The notes under the pieces are model-generated. The model was not told where the DNA came from and ran no database searches. It saw only the letters and a list, made by a program, of their open reading frames with translations. From Hericium rajendrae (taxonomy: Eukaryota > Basidiomycota > Agaricomycetes > Russulales > Hericiaceae), in the NCBI GenBank assembly GCA_033439255.1, contig CM065879.1, positions 4,718,501 through 4,782,500 on the forward strand: DNA of 64,000 nt, written 5' to 3'. Positions 1 through 10,416 of this stretch are shown piece after piece (position 1 is the first letter of the stretch; every line of letters begins with the position of its first letter). Both the position numbers and the translations under genes were made by a program.

Positions 1-194
1 CACAGCTTGTAGACTTGACAACATGTTGCAAAGCGGCGATTCGACAAAATAACAATGACTTGACATGAGCGAGACACATACCTGAAACCACCTAGGACGA
101 TAGAACATACCCCTAGCTACTAGATACACTATTCATCGATACAGTCATAGATCTACAAGGTCTGCGAGACCAGATACCCGGGCCTGCTCCTTGC

Positions 195-1076
195 CTACTC
201 CTCATCTAGTCTCCATTTCCGCATTATATCCCTCACACCCTCGACCAGATCGTCATACACCTGCGCTCGCTGGGCTTCCCGTGGAGCGCTATCAACGGCG
301 CGCGAAAGATCCTGAAACGACATGTACCCATTCGTGACGCTCGTCACGATGGCGGGCCATCCGGAGCAGGACGCGCCCGCTGGGAGCTGCTCGAGCAGAT
401 CGTACCGCTCGAAATGCCACGTTACCGTGGTGTCGGCGCCCTGTACGAGAAACACCGCGATGGCACGGCCCACGCCGCCGCCCCTGCGGATCTCGAGGGA
501 GCTCTTGACGTCGCCGGGGCTGAGTGCCTTCGCGCCGTAGACGAGATTGGATGCGGCCTCGTGTGTGATGCACTTTGCATCGGAGATGATGAAGGGGCTG
601 GGGAAAGGACCTGTCATGCGCTCGATGCGGGTGATAAGGAAGAAGATGCAGTGGGTAGATGTCTTGTGTTCGTTGGGCAACGAACCCATGGCTTGCAAGG
701 CCGCCCAGCGAAAAAGAAACTCGTACTTCTAGAATGGGATCAGTAGAGGACAGATGAAGATCGGGCTTGTCCAACCGTGAGCCAACTGCCTATATCCGCG
801 GCCGCAGGTACACGGCAAGTAATCTTGTGGAGCGCCCAGTCCGCGCGCTGGCAGTCTTTACTCTACAGATAAGAAAGAAAGGTCAGCATCATCCTACGGA
901 GAGATTATAGGGATGATTGAGAGACGACTGACGCAGTATCGCACGAATCTGCACTGTGCGCACATCCGCATCTTGAGTCCATCGTAGCTGCTTTGCGGGC
1001 AGTCGTGCCGTTGACAAACGCGCTGCGGCTTCATGTCTTCTACATAATATCCAAATCTGCTGTCAATTAGCACCAT
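195..1076 (-). CDS. MYND zinc-finger protein, copy 1
   Basis: Three exons on the minus strand. Exon 1 starts at ATG 1076 (MVLIDSRFGYY) and carries the first half of a MYND finger (CQRHDC...CAQCRFVRYC). An intron at about 897-836 separates it from SKDCQRADWALHKITC, which completes the C4-C2HC zinc ligands. The last exon runs from KYEFLFRWAALQAM to the stop at 195. MYND fingers bind zinc and usually mediate protein-protein contacts; the roughly 170-residue C-terminal domain is unrecognised but shared with the two paralogues at 3463-4308 and 5475-6375. No break was seen, so this is the best-preserved copy. The start is inferred: the reading frame continues upstream to a non-ATG codon. Role in the cell unknown. 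Confidence 0.72.
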
Positions 1077-1130
1077 AGCGTGGAGATTTGTTTTCAAGAT
1101 GGGATATCACTAGCGTGTGGTAGTCGAGTA

Positions 1131-1280
1131 CTAGAAAGACGCGGAGTCGAATATGATTCCGTTGACCTTGCCGGTGGGGTTAGGGTCCCACTCTTCTTGA
1201 TCCCCGACTTCACTGAGCTTCACTGCCAATAGTCCCTGCTCAGTTTCAAGCAGTCTGTGTATTACCCGCCAATATGCAAT
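1131..1280 (-). pseudogene. Coding remnant A (EEWDPNP motif)
   Basis: An open minus-strand stretch reads YWRVIHRLLETEQGLLAVKL and then EEWDPNPTGKVNGIIFD before a stop at 1131. A degenerate copy of the same motif lies at about 5160-5300, upstream of the decayed SDR/MYND copy, so the stretch appears to belong to the duplicated unit. It could be the 3' end of a lost neighbouring gene or an unrecognised upstream exon of MYND copy 1, whose start is only about 55 nt away. Family not recognised. Confidence 0.35.
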
Positions 1281-1452
1281 CAGATAGTTCTAAATTGATA
1301 GGTGGAAACAAATATAGGTCTGTGCCCATCATCTGCTGCTACACCGCGATTGACCGAAGAGTTGCTATACTAGCACTGTGGGCCGGCAGCCAACGTGGCA
1401 GGACCCTCTAGTTGCACATTTCGCCAGCTATTGGCACGATGCAATCCTACCG

Positions 1453-3231
1453 ATGGACTCTCGCTCTCCATTAGAAGAAGCGCGGCGAGACATGGACAGC
1501 GATCTAGATGCGTTGGCTGCACTGTACGAATCATTTCGGTCCCAGCGCAACCGTCTTTGCTTGCCAAATCGACTCCCCCCTGAGATCCTGTCACGCATCT
1601 TCATATTGACCTCAGCGACTCCGATACAGCCGCCTTTCGGACTGGAGATTCTGGAGACAAAGTTGTTCACCGATTCCGATTTGCCATCTTTGGACCACCC
1701 ATTCTCTTTCACGCTCGTCTGCCGCCATTGGCGAGATGTTGCTCTACACAGCCCGGCGCTCTGGGCAGATATCACACCTCAATTCAGCTTAAAATGGTGC
1801 AGGGAAATGTTATCTCGTGCACGATCGGCGCGCCTGCTGGTCGCAAGAATATTGGATCCCGATAATGTCCTAGATCTGTCGGAACACGTTCCTCGACTTC
1901 AGCACCTGGCATTAATGAGCTATAGTCTCGATGCCATGCAGCTGGCGATAGCACAATCCATCCAAATGCCAGCCCTCTCCTTGAAGTCACTGTTGCTCGT
2001 TTATGAAGAGCCAGATAAAGACAGCGATACCTACTATAACACACCCGATTCGGCATATATTCTCCCTCCGGACTTGTTCGGCAGCGATTGCCCTGTGCTT
2101 GAGCGAGTCTCACTAAGCGGGACGATGCTGCCATGGACGTCTTCATTATGGGGCAGCCGCATCACCCATGTAGAAATAATACAGGAACGCCACCTCGCTG
2201 CTTTCCGTCCCGCCTTTCGGCCCACCATCGAGCAGTTCCTCCAATGGCTGGAAAGTATGCCGGCACTAGAGTTACTCAAGCTCGGGACTTGTCTCCCGCG
2301 TATCACGCAGGATCCACAGCCGCTTGACAATCTTCCTACAATCATCTTCCCTTACCTTCGTGTCCTTTCTATAGACGACAGGTTCTCCAGCTGCGCATAT
2401 GTGCTGGATCATTTGCACCTTCCTTCCCTCGCCGAGATGAAAAATTTTCTGGTATCCGATTGGCCTTTCATCGAACTTACATCCTGTTATGATGTCATCG
2501 CATCTGCTTTGACCAGACACATTCGCTGTCTTCTTGCCGATCAGCCGATTTCAAAGGTTCAAATATCAGAAGCCTTCGCTCTTTCCGGGATGAGGGCCTG
2601 GTGCCAGAGCGGTAGCGAAGTGGGTACCAACAATGGCCCAGAGTTAGACAGGCCTTTGCCTGTTTTCGACTTATTCCTCGAGCCCTTCAATGCAAATGAT
2701 CGTTCTACACAGGGTCTGTGGCACCTGTTCCGTATTTTGCCTTTGCACGAACTCGAAGAGCTCAAGATACAGTTCCTCTACCCGAACCCCAACCCAAATG
2801 AGTTGCGATCCCCATGGCTTGACATCCTTGGCCAATGTAGTCGAATCCATCGCTTGGTTCTTACCCTTTGCTGGGGTGACCCTTCATTACCTATAGTGCT
2901 GGGCGCGTTGGCTACAGAAATTGACCATCGAGATTCTGTGCGGACGACGGCAGGAGCTCCTCGGCTGTGTCTCCCCAACCTACAGGAATTGGTTATAGAT
3001 GCTAGGCATTTCAGTCGCTCTGAGTCCGGGATAAGTCTCAAAGACCTCATCGACCTGCTAATCTCAAAGTTGTCAATTCGCCGAAGACTTGGAGCCCATA
3101 TGATCACACTTCGCCTTGAAGTCCCTCAGCCGGACACCAGTCATCTACCCCTCGATGTCCTAAAAGATCTATCTGCAGACAGGATTGTGTCTGTAGTAGA
3201 TCTCGGACCAAACGCAGACGCATGGCGTTAA
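1453..3231 (+). CDS. F-box-like domain protein
   Basis: Single-exon gene of about 592 residues. The frame is open from 1378, but the first ATG is at 1453 (MDSRSPLEEARRDMDSDLDA), preceded by no other in-frame ATG. A short coiled N-terminus leads into an F-box-like motif (LPNRLPPEILSRIF, then FTLVCRHWRDVALHSPALW), followed by leucine-rich sequence with irregular LRR-like spacing. This is the standard mushroom F-box architecture. Such proteins usually serve as substrate receptors of SCF ubiquitin ligases through Skp1; the target is unknown. It lies on the plus strand between two minus-strand MYND paralogues and is not part of their duplication. No frameshift was seen. Confidence 0.85.
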   Translation: MDSRSPLEEARRDMDSDLDALAALYESFRSQRNRLCLPNRLPPEILSRIFILTSATPIQPPFGLEILETKLFTDSDLPSLDHPFSFTLVCRHWRDVALHSPALWADITPQFSLKWCREMLSRARSARLLVARILDPDNVLDLSEHVPRLQHLALMSYSLDAMQLAIAQSIQMPALSLKSLLLVYEEPDKDSDTYYNTPDSAYILPPDLFGSDCPVLERVSLSGTMLPWTSSLWGSRITHVEIIQERHLAAFRPAFRPTIEQFLQWLESMPALELLKLGTCLPRITQDPQPLDNLPTIIFPYLRVLSIDDRFSSCAYVLDHLHLPSLAEMKNFLVSDWPFIELTSCYDVIASALTRHIRCLLADQPISKVQISEAFALSGMRAWCQSGSEVGTNNGPELDRPLPVFDLFLEPFNANDRSTQGLWHLFRILPLHELEELKIQFLYPNPNPNELRSPWLDILGQCSRIHRLVLTLCWGDPSLPIVLGALATEIDHRDSVRTTAGAPRLCLPNLQELVIDARHFSRSESGISLKDLIDLLISKLSIRRRLGAHMITLRLEVPQPDTSHLPLDVLKDLSADRIVSVVDLGPNADAWR

Positions 3232-3462
3232 CGTGAATATGAAGGACCAGGATCTACAGAATTATGAAGGCACAGAGATAGCTGTGACGCACCCAAATCA
3301 ATTGGTGAGACCGAGACGAAGTAGAAGTGGTACACGAAGTAGAACGAAGAAGACTCGGACCAAAGATACAATAAGTACGATCAGAAAACTACAAATACAG
3401 CATTCGGGAACGTCTCTTGCCTTGTGATGCCCTCGGCACACCACAAAGACCACTGCTCCAAA

Positions 3463-4308
3463 TCAGTCGTTACTTTCTTCCACCTCCTGAATGTTGTCTT
3501 CATCCCAAGGTATGATCTTCACCACGCCCGTCTCGTATACACGCACCCGCTGCCCACCCCCGAGCTGGCCAAACTGCGTGAGCGAAAGCGAGCCACGGAC
3601 GAGCCGCATGACCATATCCGCCCAGCAGTCGAGCTGCACGCCGCGCAGTGGATCAGGAAGGTTGTACTTTTCCACGAAGAACACGGATGTGTCCCGCAGC
3701 TTGAACACGGCAAGCGCGCGGCCGAGGCCGCCCGCGTTGCGCAGCTTCACGGACGCCTTGCGGTCGCGGCTGCTGTAAGCGCCCTTGGCGGCCGCGGTCG
3801 TCTTGAAAGGGGACAGGCACAGGGAGATGACGAGGAATAGGGGTGCAGGAGGGTTTCCCGCGCTGGAGAGTTCATTGTTCGAGATAATTTCGAAGAGCAG
3901 GCAGTGATTAGAGGCTAGATGCCGTGTCGGCTCTGCCCCCATGGCTTGCAAGGCAGCCCACTTAAAGAAATATCCAAACCGCTATCCAATGAATTTTTTT
4001 TTCCAATTGAGTAAACGAACTGTGATATAGCGATGCACTCACCGACAACCATCGCCTTATCTCAGACTTTAGGAATTCGTAGCCGCTACAAATCTTCTTA
4101 TGCTCCGGCCAATGCGCTCTCTGGCAGTCCCTGCTCTATAGGATGGTTAGCTATATACCCTTGATGCGAAAGGCAGACGTACACAGTATTGGACGGCCTT
4201 GCATACGGTGCACCTCTTCATGCTGAGCCCTTAATAGCTGCTCTGCGGACAGCCCGGCAACTCACAAGGTTCATCATACAGGACTAAAGGAGGGGATACT
4301 GAATCCAT
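3463..4308 (-). pseudogene. MYND zinc-finger protein, copy 2 (nonsense codon)
   Basis: Same three-exon plan as the neighbouring copies: MDSVSPPLVLYDEPCELPGC, then KRCTVCKAVQYC, an intron, SRDCQRAHWPEHKKIC, an intron, and a C-terminal exon (FGYFFKWAALQAM to the stop at 3463). An in-frame TAA sits in the middle of the MYND finger, just after CPQSSY; copy 1 reads CPQSSYDGL at this point. Translation from the first ATG would therefore stop within the finger. A downstream ATG directly before KRCTVC could give a shortened product without the first zinc pair. The remaining frame is intact, so the inactivation looks recent or the base call is wrong. Confidence 0.65.
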
Positions 4309-4689
4309 CGATACGTCGCGAGGGTCGGGGAGTGCTGAAAGATGGGCAAATTGAGTAGCACATGTAGAGTTGATGGAAGTGAATATATATCTTCGCACAA
4401 GCGCCAGAGACAGATAAGGCTGGGTGAGCAGCGATCGACGGTCACACGCTACAGCTGCCTCATAACCTATTTGCTGTTCCATTCAGGAAGCCACAGTACG
4501 CCCAGCGAGGGTAACAGCGACCGTGCTGACGCAAACATTGGCCGGTATTAGTTGGACGCTCGGCACGCACGCACGTCCTGCGCCATTCAGTATCTCCCTT
4601 CTTGCGAGTACATGCCTTTTCAAAGTCCATTAACCTTCCTGGAGAGTCGCGGTCCTTACATAGATTCCGTACACAGACAAAGGACGCGC

Positions 4690-4815
4690 GTACGTTGCTA
4701 AAACTTCGAAGACCGTCGTGGAATCTTACAAGACTCTTCTGCCTGTTCATCCATCTTGGCGCGATGCAGTTCACATGCCCCGTCTGTCAAGGTTGGAAAG
4801 TTCTTTGAGTAAGAG
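4690..4815 (-). pseudogene. SDR dehydrogenase relic
   Basis: A short minus-strand stretch (NCIAPRWMNRQKSLVRFHDG, then LRSFSNV) aligns by eye, in protein and DNA, with the SDR at 6764-7867 (NCIAPGWTKTPMAEESFKDS, then MTVFRALA). DNA similarity continues to about 4830 (gccgtacat). The rest of the enzyme is missing. The relic lies 5' of MYND copy 2, just as the intact SDR lies 5' of MYND copy 3, so it marks an old tandem duplication of an SDR-MYND unit. Confidence 0.65.
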
Positions 4816-5159
4816 AAAAGGCCGTACATGCGCGCTTACAATGGCACTAGAAGGAGTCGTAGGACATATGAGTCCATTTTGACTCACCGCTCTCGCGAGC
4901 TCCGCCTGGCTGATGCGTAGCCGCACGGTCGTGGTCGCCCTGCCCTCTGGTTTTCGTCATGATCTGAGCCTATATACCCATGAGAGTGAAACTACATACC
5001 TAGAAATTTATTCGCGCAGAGTCTGCCACTTCATTTGTACCTGGTGCAGGAAAATCGGCACGAGACACGTTAGAAGCGTCATCATGTTTGAGACGTTGCC
5101 TCAAATCAGCATGAAGATCCGAGAGTTTGACTTCAAGACGGGTGAATGATGTCGGAAAG

Positions 5160-5300
5160 CTATAGCTGATGTGATGGTACTATGAAAGGAAGAGGCTGAA
5201 ATGTCTTCGAAAGAAATGCTGGCGCGTTTGAGTCAGGCTGAGGTTGAGTCGTTCCGTGGACCATTTTGGTAGGGTTAGGGTCCCATTCTTCTCTCCTCGT
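5160..5300 (-). pseudogene. Coding remnant B (EEWDPNP motif)
   Basis: Degenerate minus-strand copy of the motif at 1131-1280: it reads REEWDPNPTKMVHGTT and shares a conserved DNA block (ggttagggtccca). Upstream the similarity needs a frame change, so it is broken. It lies between MYND copy 3 and the SDR relic. Family not recognised. Confidence 0.35.
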
Positions 5301-5474
5301 CGCTCGTCCATCTCAGCCACCCGAGTAGACTTGACATATCACGGAGCTACAACTTTAAGTGGGAAAGCGAGGACTTCTCATCAGTGATATCAGACGCAAG
5401 ATAGACGTACAACAGCCAAAAACTCAAGAATATAAGACAGACGACCACCGGCTGAGGCTGAACCTGGTTCTCGG

Positions 5475-6375
5475 TCATTCATCTTCCACCGTAACAGTCT
5501 CCTCCTGAATCTCTTCTATTCTTGGGCCTGAAGTCGGTTGACTTGGGTTATAGTTGGCGCCCGCAAGGCCATCAGACAAGACCATGCGGCCATTAGCGAC
5601 GCCCTTGACGATGCCCTTCCAATACGAGAACCGCGGCGTGTCCCTCGATTCATAAAGATCATAATGCCGCTCCACCATCACGAACGGGATGTCGAAAACA
5701 CGGACGTTGAGAAGGACGCGGCCGACGCCGCCGCTGCGTCGAATCATGGACGACTTCTCACGGTCGGCGCTGGAGTACGACACGCGCAGTGGCGGCAGCA
5801 TGGTGTTGGCATGGTGTTCGTCGACGTGAATCGCGGATATGATGAAAGGGATAGATGGGGATTCTGTGTTGTGAGGTCTGGGTTTCTTCGGACGTCGAAG
5901 AGAAGACAGTGGGTGGAGGCGAGGTGTTCGTCGGGCTTGGAGAGCATGGCTTGTAGCGCGGCCCACTTGAAGAGCCACGCGTACTTCTAGGTCCGCACAA
6001 CGCATCTATCACTGATTATACCTATCTTTGGAGCGATGATCAGCTCACCTCTAGCCAATCATCTAGATCCGAGTTCGGGTCACGGCAGGCGCCCTTATGA
6101 ACAGGCCAATCTGCGTACTGACATGGTTTACTCTGCGGCGCGGAGAGTCAGTACTACCAGTTACGAGGCTATTCTCTGAGCTCGAAAATCGTACGTACGC
6201 AGTATCGAACGGCCCTGCACCTCTTGCAAATCTTGAGACCCACGTGGTCGCAACTGTCTTGGAGGTTATGAGGGCACTGCTGCCATTGGCACAGCCGTGG
6301 AGGCTTGACCGCAGTAAGGGCGGCATAATCATTTGACAATCTTACGGGTGCAAGGATCTTGTATCCTTCCGACAT
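5475..6375 (-). CDS. MYND zinc-finger protein, copy 3 (one apparent frameshift)
   Basis: Starts at ATG 6375 (MSEGYKILAPVRLSNDY). The MYND finger is complete across an intron: CQWQQC...CKRCRAVRYC, then SKPCQYADWPVHKGAC. The third exon begins KYAWLFKWAALQAM, as in the paralogues. Within this exon the frame that matches copies 1 and 2 moves by one base near 5870-5890: the upstream part follows CLLFDVRRNPDL and the downstream part follows SPSIPFIISAIHVDEHH. Either one base is missing in this sequence or the C-terminus is lost in this copy. The acidic tail (IQEETVTVEDE) ends at 5475. The function is probably protein binding, inferred from the finger only. Confidence 0.6.
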
Positions 6376-6763
6376 CCTTGAGCTCTGCTGTCGAAAGTGG
6401 AGAATGAGGATGATTGTGGGATGAGGGCGCAGCCTTCAGCGCTCGCACCGCGTCATCACCGGTAGCCACGAATTTGACGCCAGCAGGCGATGCCAGCGTC
6501 TATCCTATAATATACTGTCAATGGTTCGTTTACTGCTCAGAGATATGCTATTTGCTTACTGTCTACGAAGATGCCATGGAACATGAGTTCGTGGCAGCGC
6601 TTCTTACTGAAGCTGAATCCAATGCCCACACGATTCGACGTACCCGAACTTCTGTGCGAACAACGCGATGTCCTTATTGAGACCGATGGAGACCATACGA
6701 AGGCAGAATCGCACGTCGTATAGTTAGATAGTCGACACGTACATGTAGCGACCACACCACCGG

Positions 6764-7867
6764 TCATAGCCCTCTGAGCTCCCCAGGTAGATGCAAGTCC
6801 TTGGGCAGGTTCTGCAGACGCCCCTCCATCCCGCCTTCGACCATAAGGACCTGGCCAGTTACATGGCCGGATAACTTCGTCGATGCAATGACCACGATCT
6901 GGTTCGCGATATCTGAGGGATCCGCGACCTTTTTCAGTGGTGTCCTGGCGTAAGGACTGTGAGCACAGGGATATCGAAAGGTGAGATGAAACTACGCACG
7001 TTGCAAGCGCTCTGAAGACAGTCATGGAATCTTTGAAGGACTCTTCCGCCATCGGCGTCTTCGTCCATCCCGGCGCGATGCAGTTCGCGCGTGCCCGCGG
7101 TGCGATCTTGACGATCTCGTTTTTCAACGAGAGTAGGAAGCCGTACATAAGCGCTGTCATCGACATGAGAACAAAGCATTGTACAGAAGAGATTGCGTGG
7201 ACGCACCACTCTTGCTCGCCGCGTAGTCTGCATTCCCAGCCTCGCCGAACTTCCCTGCCGTGCTTCCAACCAGAACGACAGCCGCGCGATCCCCGTATCG
7301 GGGGCTAGTCGCCGCGCGGATCGCAATCCCGCGCTCCAGACCGCGCAAATACTCTCGCACCACGAGGAACGAGGACGTCAAATTGGCCCCCATCGTTGAC
7401 TCCCACTGTGCGAGCGAGATGTCCTTGATCTCGATCCAGTCCGTCTTCGACGTCGCGTGGTTGACGATCAGGACTTCAGCAGGCCCGAACTCGCATGCGG
7501 ACGCGCTCGCGAAGAGCGATACGACTGCGTCTTCCGAGGCAAGCTCAGCCTGTGCGAGTCGAAGACGCGTTGGACCGTACTGCAGCAGAAGCGGTTGCAG
7601 CTTCGCGTCGCTGCTGCGGAAGTGCGCGGTCACGTTCGCGCCCTGCTCTGCGATCGTCATCCGGTCTGAGCCCACAATCGTGCATCAAAGAACGTACCTA
7701 GGAATGTGCGCGTCGTGTCCAATCCGATGCCTCCGTTCGCACCTATTCAGACTGCTCAGCGTTCACACGTCCGGCACCGCCAACGTACCCAGCGGACAAT
7801 TTTACAGATCACGCTGTTTCTACTTACCTGTAACCAGAACGTGGACTCCTTGCAAGTCAAGATCCAT
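6764..7867 (-). CDS. Short-chain dehydrogenase/reductase (SDR)
   Basis: Five exons on the minus strand. The start (MDLDLQGVHVLVTG) joins across an intron to ANGGIGLDTTRTFL, giving the Rossmann cofactor motif TGANGGIG. Later come VLIVNHA (NHA at the NAG site), the catalytic region VGSTAGKFGEAGNADYAASK (Ser, YxxxK), NCIAPGWTKTPM, and a final exon TPLKKVADPSDIANQIV...SGHVTGQVLMVEGGMEG. Length is about 300 residues, typical of classical SDRs. It is expected to be an NAD(P)-dependent cytosolic oxidoreductase; the substrate is unknown. The MYND copy 3 gene lies just downstream in the same direction, and a foldback element starts about 135 bp upstream of the ATG, in promoter territory. No break was seen. 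Confidence 0.85.
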
Positions 7868-8002
7868 TGCACCCTCCGACGTCGACAAGAGTTGAAGTGT
7901 GATGGTGGAACAGTGGGAGTTCAATTGAACGGAAGTGTGCAAGTCAGAGTCGCGAAGGTCACCACCGTCGAGCGGCCCGGAGGTTCGGCTGGCTGGATGC
8001 CG

Positions 8003-8470
8003 ACATAACCTAGAATAAATAAGTAGCAAAGAGAAATCAAAGGCCCGATGAAAAACCCATGCACGGAAAACCTTTAATCAGGGAAAAAACCGTGGCAATG
8101 GGAAAACCAGGCCGACCTGATGAAAAACCCATACAAGGGACCAAATGTAACATGGTGCATGTGTGACCATTGCCGGTCCATCCGTCAGCACAGGTTGCTC
8201 CCTCAGTGCGTTGGCCCTTGTCTTGTCGTGGGCTACTAGCTCACAAGCGTGTCTCTATGGACATTGCTCAGGCGTGATGCATCTCCTTTGCCTGGTTTTC
8301 CCATTGCAATGGTTTTTCCCTCACCAGAGGTTTTCCTTGTATGGGTTTTTCATCAGGTCGGCCTGGTTTTCCCATTGCCACGGTTTTTTCCCTTATTAAA
8401 GGTTTTCCGTGCATGGGTTTTTCATCGGGCCTTTGATTTCTCTTTGCTACTTATTTATTCTAGGTTATGT
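8003..8470. repeat. Foldback/MITE-like element with 136-bp inverted repeats
   Basis: Two nearly perfect inverted arms of 136 bp (8003-8138 and 8335-8470, about one mismatch) flank a spacer of about 196 bp. The ends read acataacctagaataaataa and its complement. Each arm contains almost two copies of a roughly 70-bp module (cctggttttcccattgc ... gggtttttcatc), and a further diverged copy lies at 8290-8334. No ORF was found inside and no clear target-site duplication was found. It fits a non-autonomous DNA element of foldback or MITE type. The near-identity of the arms suggests recent insertion or gene conversion. Confidence 0.85.
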
Positions 8471-9105
8471 TATCCTCCTGAGCAGTGATCGGAGTAGTTA
8501 CACGATACGCATGTTAGTACGTAGTCTGTGCCGAGCTGCGTGGCATGCGGGCCGCTTTGTTCCTCATTGGGACCGCTGCGGAATATACTTCCTTCCTTCC
8601 TTCCGACTTGGAACCTGTTTTGCGCATAAGCCCGCCTCCTCCAGACACCATGTACAGCACCGACCGCAGCTTATAACTTCCCCTCTTCCCCAGTCAGACC
8701 CTGCAGTCATCTGCTGTAAGATATTCAGTCAAACGGACAGCATAGTATTCGACAAGGTACTTTGACGCCCCGGCTCATCGCAAGCTATCTCGCTGTCAAG
8801 CATCTGTTCACAAGGTGCGTCTATTTCTGCTTATGTCCGTACCCACTTCCTGTCAAATCCTTCCTTCCTTCTGTAAAGGAACGGGAGTAACAGCTAAGTA
8901 TCGTGCAGCGGTCTTGCTATGGGTCGATCGATTCTGCGGCTGGCAGTCGCTCAGCGCTCAGCTTGATGTCGAATATCCAGCAACAAGGCTTGGGCAAGAT
9001 TTCTGAATTCGGCGTGGATACCCAGTTCAGAGGCATTTTCATAGAGTTGTGGTGCCTTCAGGGAAAGAGGAAGCGGAAGGCCTCAGTAAGCTTCTGCATC
9101 GTCCG

Positions 9106-9615
9106 TCAAAGCCACTTCGGTGGTTCTTCCCGACTCGTGAAGTACTGCGATTCTTCGTCGATACCAAGGCGGGTCTTGAACTCGTCCAGCACATCATGCA
9201 GTTTCTTGTCCTTCCGGAATTGAGCGATGTGCAGACTCTGCCTTCAAACATTGGGAAGCTCCAACAATAGCTCAGAGTCGCGTCGTGCTCAAGGTGTTTG
9301 ATCCACGTCTGATTCCAATCTACCCCGAGCTGCCCTTCCCATGCCGCCGAGATCTGCCTCATTGCCAGCTCAACGACGTCTCGCAAACGATACTTGCGGT
9401 ATTTCTCGAGCTTCTGAACCTCGTCTCTTGTCCGGTCAAGCTCTTCTTCGACAGCAGCCACCTTTACCGGTATCGATACCCCATTGGTACACCTTGTTAT
9501 CGTCTACTTGAAATCCAATCCAGCAGTTCTGTTCCAGCCTTCAAGCTTCGCTATGTTGTTGATGTCATTGAAGCCACCGTAAAGATCGCCGTCATATTTA
9601 TAAGCTGTAAGTAGC
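9106..9615 (-). pseudogene. Decayed coding region, family unknown
   Basis: Minus-strand coding-like segments follow one another: YKYDGDLYGGFNDINNIAKL ending GLDFK, a plausible 46-nt intron, VAAVEEELDRTRDEVQKLEK (charged, coiled-coil-like), WEGQLGVDWNQTWIKHLEHD, then, in another frame and after a stop, IAQFRKDKKLHDVLDEFKTR and SREEPPKWL ending at 9106. More coding-like text (RRVRILTPPSQ, KKDATVTMPQRASERSTL) lies further upstream to about 9830. At least one frame change and one stop interrupt it. No known family was recognised. Confidence 0.4.
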
Positions 9616-10416
9616 ATCATTAAGCCAACTCATACACCATCATAATGTGGATCGCTCGCTCGCTCGTTGTGGCATCGTCACCGTGGCATCTTTTTTCAGA
9701 ATCCTGCTCGAGTCCTTGTTCCTCCATATGGTCGCAGAAGTCTGATGCTGACAGACAATCAGCACATGATGAGATACAGATACCTGGGACGGGGGAGTAA
9801 GAATCCGCACCCTTCTGATTTCGAGAGGTCAGGATGTCTTCGGAGTGCCGAACCATGGTCTATAAATACCGCCTTGAAGACTCCATGTTGCGACCATATC
9901 CAAGCGAGACACAGTTCTTCTTTCACGCAAGGCGATCGTCTCTGGCTTCATGGACATGGTCTAGTGAACGGAGTCTGAGGCATCGTGTTGCCGCAGAACC
10001 CACCCCCTTAATTTCAGATAGGCGACTTGAAATGAAAAAAGCGCTGCATTTCATTCCAGAGCCGGTGCAGAAGTCGTGGATAGGGGGGATGCTCCACACC
10101 ATCATGCGCACGCAGATCCAGATCTGAAGCAGTGTCCGGAATGGATTGTGCAGGGATCGTCGCTGTCCTATATGCAGTCGATTACGGATGGCAGCATACG
10201 CAGGTTTGATGCAGGCCACGACAAAGCAATCGTCCGCCGAGTCGCGCGGAATGAAGATTGACCAGTTCGCAGCGCATCGGTGCACGCCAGCCACAACCCG
10301 CCCGCCAAATGGCACCACAACACAGACTTGATCCATTCTTCTAGACAAATAAATGCAAATGCAAAGGCTCGCCTTTCCTGATGATGCTGCAGGGTAACGA
10401 ACTAACAAGAAAGATA

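Noticed and set aside
1178-1190. ggttagggt as a telomere-like repeat
   Set aside because: A single TTAGGG unit occurs within a coding-like motif; there is no tandem array.
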